Origin: CAVYTF01 sp963708205
Lineage (GTDB): Bacteria > Bacteroidota > Bacteroidia > Chitinophagales > Chitinophagaceae
Length of the DNA: 64,000 nucleotides
Direction of reading: 5' to 3'
Assembly (NCBI GenBank): GCA_963708205.1
Contig: OY970196.1
Location: 806,001-870,000, forward strand
Below, in pieces: positions 60,325 to 64,000 of the stretch. How positions within the stretch are numbered: the stretch's first letter is position 1; each line of letters opens with the position of its first letter. The notes below the pieces were generated by a model. The model did not search any database, was not told where the DNA came from, and worked only from the letters and a program-made list of their open reading frames with translations. The translations under genes and the position numbers were made by a program.

Positions 60325-60537
60325 TTACGATTGTAATGATCTTTTTCTCAATTCAGTTTTAATACGAGCCAAATCCTTGCGAAGATTGCGAATGCTCATT
60401 GGATTTTCCAACGGAGAAATTGCATGAGCAAATTCTAATCTCTTTAAGCGAACAGTATCTTCTTTGATGCGTGCGTTCAAGTCCTGTTCATTAAGATCCT
60501 GAAGGCTTTTATTAAAACTCAATGTATTTTTAGGCAT
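60325..60537 (-). CDS. rpmC: 50S ribosomal protein uL29
   Basis: A 70-residue two-helix protein near the peptide exit tunnel. It shows LQDLNEQDLNARIKEDTVRLKRLEF and the closing NPMSIRNLRKDLARIKTELRKR. It follows rplP by 19 bp and precedes rpsQ by 17 bp. Confidence 0.95.
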   Translation of the reverse strand: MPKNTLSFNKSLQDLNEQDLNARIKEDTVRLKRLEFAHAISPLENPMSIRNLRKDLARIKTELRKRSLQS

Positions 60538-60556
60538 TGTAAAAATCTGTTTAATG

Positions 60557-60976
60557 TTAACTCTGTAAGTCCCTTCTTACAACAAATCTTGTTTTAATTG
60601 GTAATTTTTGTGCAGCCAATTGCATTGCTTCTTTCGCTGTAGCTTCTGTAACTCCATCACACTCAAATAAAATACGTCCCGGTTCAATAACTGCTGCCCA
60701 ATATTCAGGATTACCTTTACCCTTACCCATTCTTACTTCGGCAGGTTTTTTAGTAATTGGTTTGTCAGGAAAAATTCTGATCCAAACATTTCCTTCACGC
60801 TTCATAGCACGTGTCATTGCCTGACGTGCTGCTTCCAACTGACGATTTGTAAGCCATATTGGTTCTACAGCTTTAAGAGCATAAGAACCAAATGAAATGG
60901 TTGTGCCTCTTTTAGCCACATTTCTTATTCTTCCTTTTTGAGCCTTTCTATGTTTTGTCCTTTTTGGCTGTAACAT
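60557..60976 (-). CDS. rplP: 50S ribosomal protein uL16
   Basis: A 139-residue protein near the peptidyl-transferase centre and the 5S rRNA. It begins MLQPKRTKHRKAQKGRIRNVAKRG and contains ARQAMTRAMKREGNVWIRIFPDKP, KPAEVRMGKGKGNPEYWAAVI and the C-terminal AAQKLPIKTRFVVR. Confidence 0.98.
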   Translation of the reverse strand: MLQPKRTKHRKAQKGRIRNVAKRGTTISFGSYALKAVEPIWLTNRQLEAARQAMTRAMKREGNVWIRIFPDKPITKKPAEVRMGKGKGNPEYWAAVIEPGRILFECDGVTEATAKEAMQLAAQKLPIKTRFVVRRDLQS

Positions 60977-61009
60977 TTTTTTTAATTTGTCAATTCTAAA
61001 TTGTGCTGA

Positions 61010-61810
61010 TTATCTTCTTCCGCCTCCACCACCGCGTCTGTCATTTCCGCCGCTTCCACTCCTGCGATCATCTCTTCTGTCCGGACGTCTGTCGCCGCCT
61101 CCTCTTTCATCATCTCTTCTTTCTCTTCTATCACTCATATCATTTTTACCTCCCACGAAATTTGGATTTAATTCTCTTTTACCTAAAACCTCACCTTTAC
61201 AGATCCAAACTTTAATACCGATTTTTCCATAAACCGTTTGTGCGAAAACGCTTGCATAATCTATATCCATACGGTAAGTATGCAAAGGCACACGGCCTTG
61301 TTTGAACTCTTCACTACGCGCAATTTCTGAACCGCCTAAACGTCCGCTCAACTTTACCTTGATACCTTCTGCGCCCATACGAAGTGTTGTGGCAATTGCC
61401 ATTTTAGTAGCACGCTTGAAGTTGATGCGATTTTCAATTTGCTTCGCAATAGTATCTCCGACAATAGTTGCATCTAATTCAGGACGACGTATTTCTAAGA
61501 TATTTATCTGAACATCTTCTTTACCCGTCAATTTTTTCAATTCTTCTTTTATACGATCAACTTCACCGCCGCCCTTGCCGATAATGATACCGGGTTTTGA
61601 AGTATGTATTGTAATGATTAATTTTCCTAAAGTGCGCTCGATAACAATTCGTGCTATACCGCCTTTATTGATACGAGCCATCAGGTAGGTTCTCACTTTG
61701 TGGTCCTCAATTAATTTGGAAGCATAATCTTTTTTGCTGCCATACCAATTGCTTTCCCAGCCGCGAATAATGCCTAACCTGTTACCAATCGGATTTGCTT
61801 TTTGACCCAT
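61010..61810 (-). CDS. rpsC: 30S ribosomal protein uS3 with Arg/Gly/Asp-rich C-terminal tail
   Basis: A 266-residue protein at the mRNA entry site. The N-terminal KH domain (GKLIITIHTSKPGIIIGKGGGEVDRIKEEL) and the C-terminal domain (GGSEIARSEEFKQGRVPLHTYRMDIDYA...VWICKGE) are complete by about residue 222. The last ~45 residues are a low-complexity tail of Arg, Asp and Gly, ending in a run of glycines and two arginines. E. coli S3 has 233 residues and lacks this. The tail is likely disordered and RNA-binding; its role is unknown. Confidence 0.97.
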   Translation of the reverse strand: MGQKANPIGNRLGIIRGWESNWYGSKKDYASKLIEDHKVRTYLMARINKGGIARIVIERTLGKLIITIHTSKPGIIIGKGGGEVDRIKEELKKLTGKEDVQINILEIRRPELDATIVGDTIAKQIENRINFKRATKMAIATTLRMGAEGIKVKLSGRLGGSEIARSEEFKQGRVPLHTYRMDIDYASVFAQTVYGKIGIKVWICKGEVLGKRELNPNFVGGKNDMSDRRERRDDERGGGDRRPDRRDDRRSGSGGNDRRGGGGGRR

Positions 61811-61831
61811 ATATCGGTTTAAGAATTTTTA

Positions 61832-62176
61832 TTATTTTTTTGAATCAACAATTAATGTGACATGATTGCTGCGTTTGCGAATTCTATATCCACGACCCTG
61901 TGGCGCAGGACGCATGCGGCGCAATGTTCGTCCACCATCTACAAACACAGATTTTACCACTAAATTTTCATCTGCAGCACTTTTACCATCATTTTTCTGC
62001 TCCCAATTATTAATAGCACTTTTTAGCAATTTTGCCAAAGGCACTGCATTGTGCTGCGGATGATGCTCCAAAGTTGCCAATGCTTTTTCCACATCAATTC
62101 CACGAATAACATCTGCGAGCAAACGCATTTTTCGTGGTCCAGTTGGATAATTATTTAATTTAGCTACAGCTTCCAT
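61832..62176 (-). CDS. rplV: 50S ribosomal protein uL22
   Basis: A 114-residue protein whose beta hairpin lines the exit tunnel. Visible landmarks are YPTGPRKMRLLADVIRG, LAKLLKSAINNWEQK, FVDGGRTLRRMRPAPQGRGYRIRKRS and HVTLIV. The tunnel-loop sequence is normal. Confidence 0.97.
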   Translation of the reverse strand: MEAVAKLNNYPTGPRKMRLLADVIRGIDVEKALATLEHHPQHNAVPLAKLLKSAINNWEQKNDGKSAADENLVVKSVFVDGGRTLRRMRPAPQGRGYRIRKRSNHVTLIVDSKK

Positions 62177-62245
62177 ATTTTTTTATATCAAAAGTGAAAA
62201 CTCAAAAAAGAATACTGTTTTAATTTGAATTTTACTTTTTTAATT

Positions 62246-62515
62246 TTATTGTTTACTTCCTGAATGACCTCTGAAATTTCTTGTTGGTGCAAATTCTCCT
62301 AATTTATGTCCAACCATAAATTCCGTAATATATACAGGAATGAATTTGTTGCCATTATGAACCGCAAAAGTATGTCCTACAAAATCAGGTGTAATTGTAG
62401 AGCGACGACTCCAGGTTTTTATTACTGATTTTTTTGTTTTACCATCGTTTATAGCAACAATTTTTTCTTCAAGATTTGCATCAACGTAAGGACCTTTTTT
62501 TATTGAACGACCCAT
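62246..62515 (-). CDS. rpsS: 30S ribosomal protein uS19
   Basis: An 89-residue protein of the 30S head. It begins MGRSIKKGPYVDANL and has TWSRRSTITPDFVGHTFAVHNGNKFIPVYITEFMVGHKLGEFAPTR-type segments, split by the usual turns. It follows rplB by 24 bp. Confidence 0.97.
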   Translation of the reverse strand: MGRSIKKGPYVDANLEEKIVAINDGKTKKSVIKTWSRRSTITPDFVGHTFAVHNGNKFIPVYITEFMVGHKLGEFAPTRNFRGHSGSKQ

Positions 62516-62539
62516 ATTACTGAGTTAATTTATTTGAAT

Positions 62540-63379
62540 TTATTTTGCCAACTTTTTACCACTCTTTCTTTGAATGATCAACTTATCACTTCCTTTGCCT
62601 TTTGTTCTTGTCTTTAAGCCACGCGAATATTGTCCATTTCTTGAACGTGGCTGACCACCGCTTGCTTTACCTTCGCCGCCACCCATCGGATGATCAACAG
62701 GATTCATAGCAACGCCGCGTGTACGCGGACGAACACCTTTCCAACGATTTACACCTGCTTTACCTGCAGTTTCCAAACTGTGATCGCTGTTTGAAACTAC
62801 TCCAACTGTTGCATAACAATTAATCAAAACTTTTCTCAATTCTCCGCTTGGCATTTTCAAAACGGCATATTTATCTTCCTTGTTTGCAAGCTGGGCAGAT
62901 GCACCTGCACTTCTTGCAAGTTTTCCACCTTGTCCCGGTTGCATTTCAATATTATGAATAACAGTTCCAAGTGGAATATTTTTCATTTGCAAAGCATTTC
63001 CAACTTCTGGTACAACTGCATCTCCTGAAATAATTGAACCTCCAACCTGTAAACCCTGCGGCGCAATGATGTATCTTCTTTCTCCGTCACTATATTGCAA
63101 TAATGCAATAAAAGCTGTGCGGTTTGGATCGTATTCTATAGAAACAACTTTTGCTTCTATATCTTTTTTATCCCTTTTAAAATCTATAATGCGATAATGT
63201 TTTTTATTGCCTCCGCCTCTATAACGCATTGCACGCCTGCCCTGTGCGTTGCGACCAGCCTTATTGTGCATCGGCTCGAGCAAACTTTTTTCAGGCTCGT
63301 TGGTGGTAATTTCTGCATAGGCATTTCCTATTCTCCAGCGTGTGCCTGCGGTAATTGGTTTATATTTTTTTAGTGCCAT
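62540..63379 (-). CDS. rplB: 50S ribosomal protein uL2
   Basis: A 279-residue protein next to the peptidyl-transferase centre. It shows ALKKYKPITAGTRWR at the start, NPNRTAFIALLQYSDGERRYIIAP, AGASAQLANKEDKYAVLKMPSGE and the C-terminal signature GVAMNPVDHPMGGGEGKASGG, which includes the conserved His. The ATG at 63379 begins the conserved sequence; an upstream in-frame start would overlap rplW. Confidence 0.98.
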   Translation of the reverse strand: MALKKYKPITAGTRWRIGNAYAEITTNEPEKSLLEPMHNKAGRNAQGRRAMRYRGGGNKKHYRIIDFKRDKKDIEAKVVSIEYDPNRTAFIALLQYSDGERRYIIAPQGLQVGGSIISGDAVVPEVGNALQMKNIPLGTVIHNIEMQPGQGGKLARSAGASAQLANKEDKYAVLKMPSGELRKVLINCYATVGVVSNSDHSLETAGKAGVNRWKGVRPRTRGVAMNPVDHPMGGGEGKASGGQPRSRNGQYSRGLKTRTKGKGSDKLIIQRKSGKKLAK

Positions 63380-63389
63380 TTTATTACTT

Positions 63390-63689
63390 CTAAATGTTTG
63401 CGTACAGATCAATTGTTTCGCCTTCTGCTACTGTTACAAATGCTTTTTTATAAGATGGCTTTACTCCTTTTATAAATCCTGCTTTTGTAAAACGTGTTTT
63501 ATTTTTTCCGGGAACAACAACAGTATTTACATCAGTAACCGTAACACCATACATATCCTGCACAGCTTTTTTTATTTCCAGTTTGTTTGCTTTTTTGCTA
63601 ACGCGAAATGCATATCTGCGCAGTTTTTCCTGCTGAAGATTTGCTTTTTCAGTAAGAACTGGCTTTATTAAAATATCTGTAACTTTCAT
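63390..63689 (-). CDS. rplW: 50S ribosomal protein uL23
   Basis: A 99-residue protein at the exit of the peptide tunnel, where SRP and trigger factor dock. It contains DILIKPVLTEKANL, RYAFRVSKKANKLEIKKAVQDMYGV and VNTVVVPGKNKTRFTKAGF. It lies between rplD and rplB. Confidence 0.97.
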   Translation of the reverse strand: MKVTDILIKPVLTEKANLQQEKLRRYAFRVSKKANKLEIKKAVQDMYGVTVTDVNTVVVPGKNKTRFTKAGFIKGVKPSYKKAFVTVAEGETIDLYANI

Positions 63690-63715
63690 TTTGATTTATT
63701 GATCGTTGTCAATTT

Positions 63716-64000
63716 TTATGCCTCTGCTATTTCTTCTTCCTCACTAAAAATTTTTGCAGCATTTTCAGTCATTACCAATACATCTGAGTTTATGACATCA
63801 TAAGTATTAATATCTGCAAGCAAAGTTGTGCCTACTGAAAATATATTGCGAATGCTTAAATACAAATTGTTATTGTATTCAGGCATTACAAACAAAACTT
63901 TTTTTCCGTCAATGTTTAATGATTTTAAAACATTGGAAAATTCTTTTGTTTTGGGCGTTTCAAGATTTATATCTTCTACTATAAAAATTGAATTCTCTTT
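63716..64000 (-). CDS. rplD: 50S ribosomal protein uL4, C-terminal part
   Basis: The frame is open from the right edge to a TAA at 63716-63718, showing the last 94 codons. The sequence (SIFIVEDINLETPKTKEF, KVLFVMPEYNNNLYLSIRNI, DINTYDVINSDVLVMTENAA) is the C-terminal half of uL4, followed by an acidic end (FSEEEEIAEA). The N-terminal half and the rest of the S10 operon (rplC, rpsJ) must lie beyond the window. Confidence 0.93.
   Translation of the reverse strand, partial: KENSIFIVEDINLETPKTKEFSNVLKSLNIDGKKVLFVMPEYNNNLYLSIRNIFSVGTTLLADINTYDVINSDVLVMTENAAKIFSEEEEIAEA

Noticed and set aside
60987..61232. Plus-strand Ser/Pro/Leu-rich open frame
   Set aside because: It is the antisense of the Arg/Gly-rich tail of rpsC, and low complexity explains the open frame.

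Overview
The window is about 64 kb of AT-rich chromosomal DNA from a member of the Bacteroidota, most likely family Chitinophagaceae or a close relative. I infer this from several signs. Promoters have the Bacteroidota form TTG-N17-23-TAnnTTTG. Genes lack Shine-Dalgarno sequences except rpsU. Several proteins carry type IX secretion (T9SS) C-terminal tails. There is a lipidated TamA-like protein (TamL), a type III glutamine synthetase, DUF3810 and DUF4397 proteins, and an rpsU-xer-hpf-tRNA-tuf-tRNA-secE-nusG locus. No phage, plasmid, insertion sequence or CRISPR array is visible.

Layout. 1-9.2 kb: the C-terminus of an outer-membrane beta-barrel protein, a SpoU-type RNA methyltransferase head-to-head with tamL, then truB, dprA, a secreted esterase, a TPR-like protein and guaB. 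9.3-17.8 kb: a DUF4397 lipoprotein, an aminotransferase, an RlmK-like rRNA methyltransferase, the minus-strand operon nusB-DUF1573-yajC-coaE, groES-groEL and a YhhN membrane protein. 17.8-26.2 kb: an HU/SPOR-like membrane protein, a HAD hydrolase, a cbpA-cbpM pair divergent from an HscA-like Hsp70, a GT-C-like membrane protein, an acyltransferase and ribE. 26.3-30.8 kb: the translation locus with five tRNAs. 30.8-33.8 kb: rluD, plsX, rpmF and the DUF177 gene. 33.8-50.1 kb: T9SS cargo proteins, dnaG, aspS, glnN, various enzymes and tRNA-Met. 50.2-51.5 kb: a large non-coding composite tandem-repeat array in front of glyA. 53-64 kb: map, secY and the S10/spc ribosomal protein operon read leftward from rplD (cut by the right edge) to rplO-secY.

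How the genes fit together. Most of the window is housekeeping: ribosome building (20 ribosomal-protein and secY genes in canonical order), ribosome modification (RluD, TruB, RlmK-like and SpoU enzymes), elongation and hibernation (EF-Tu, HPF), chaperones (GroESL, HscA-like with CbpA/CbpM), protein export (SecE, SecY, YajC) and replication or recombination (DnaG, DprA, Xer). Two conserved gene neighbourhoods are broken: nusG is not followed by rplK, and secY/map are not followed by infA/rpsM.

The least explained sequence is non-coding. (1) A composite array at 50248-51485 has four ~240-bp units, each with a long hairpin, linked to and followed by 21-bp direct repeats. (2) A ~60-bp dispersed intergenic repeat, called R2 here, has six copies, two of which form an inverted pair around the array and glyA. 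(3) A ~110-bp dispersed repeat, called R1 here, has two copies, each just upstream of a gene. I did not recognise a wholly new protein-coding system.
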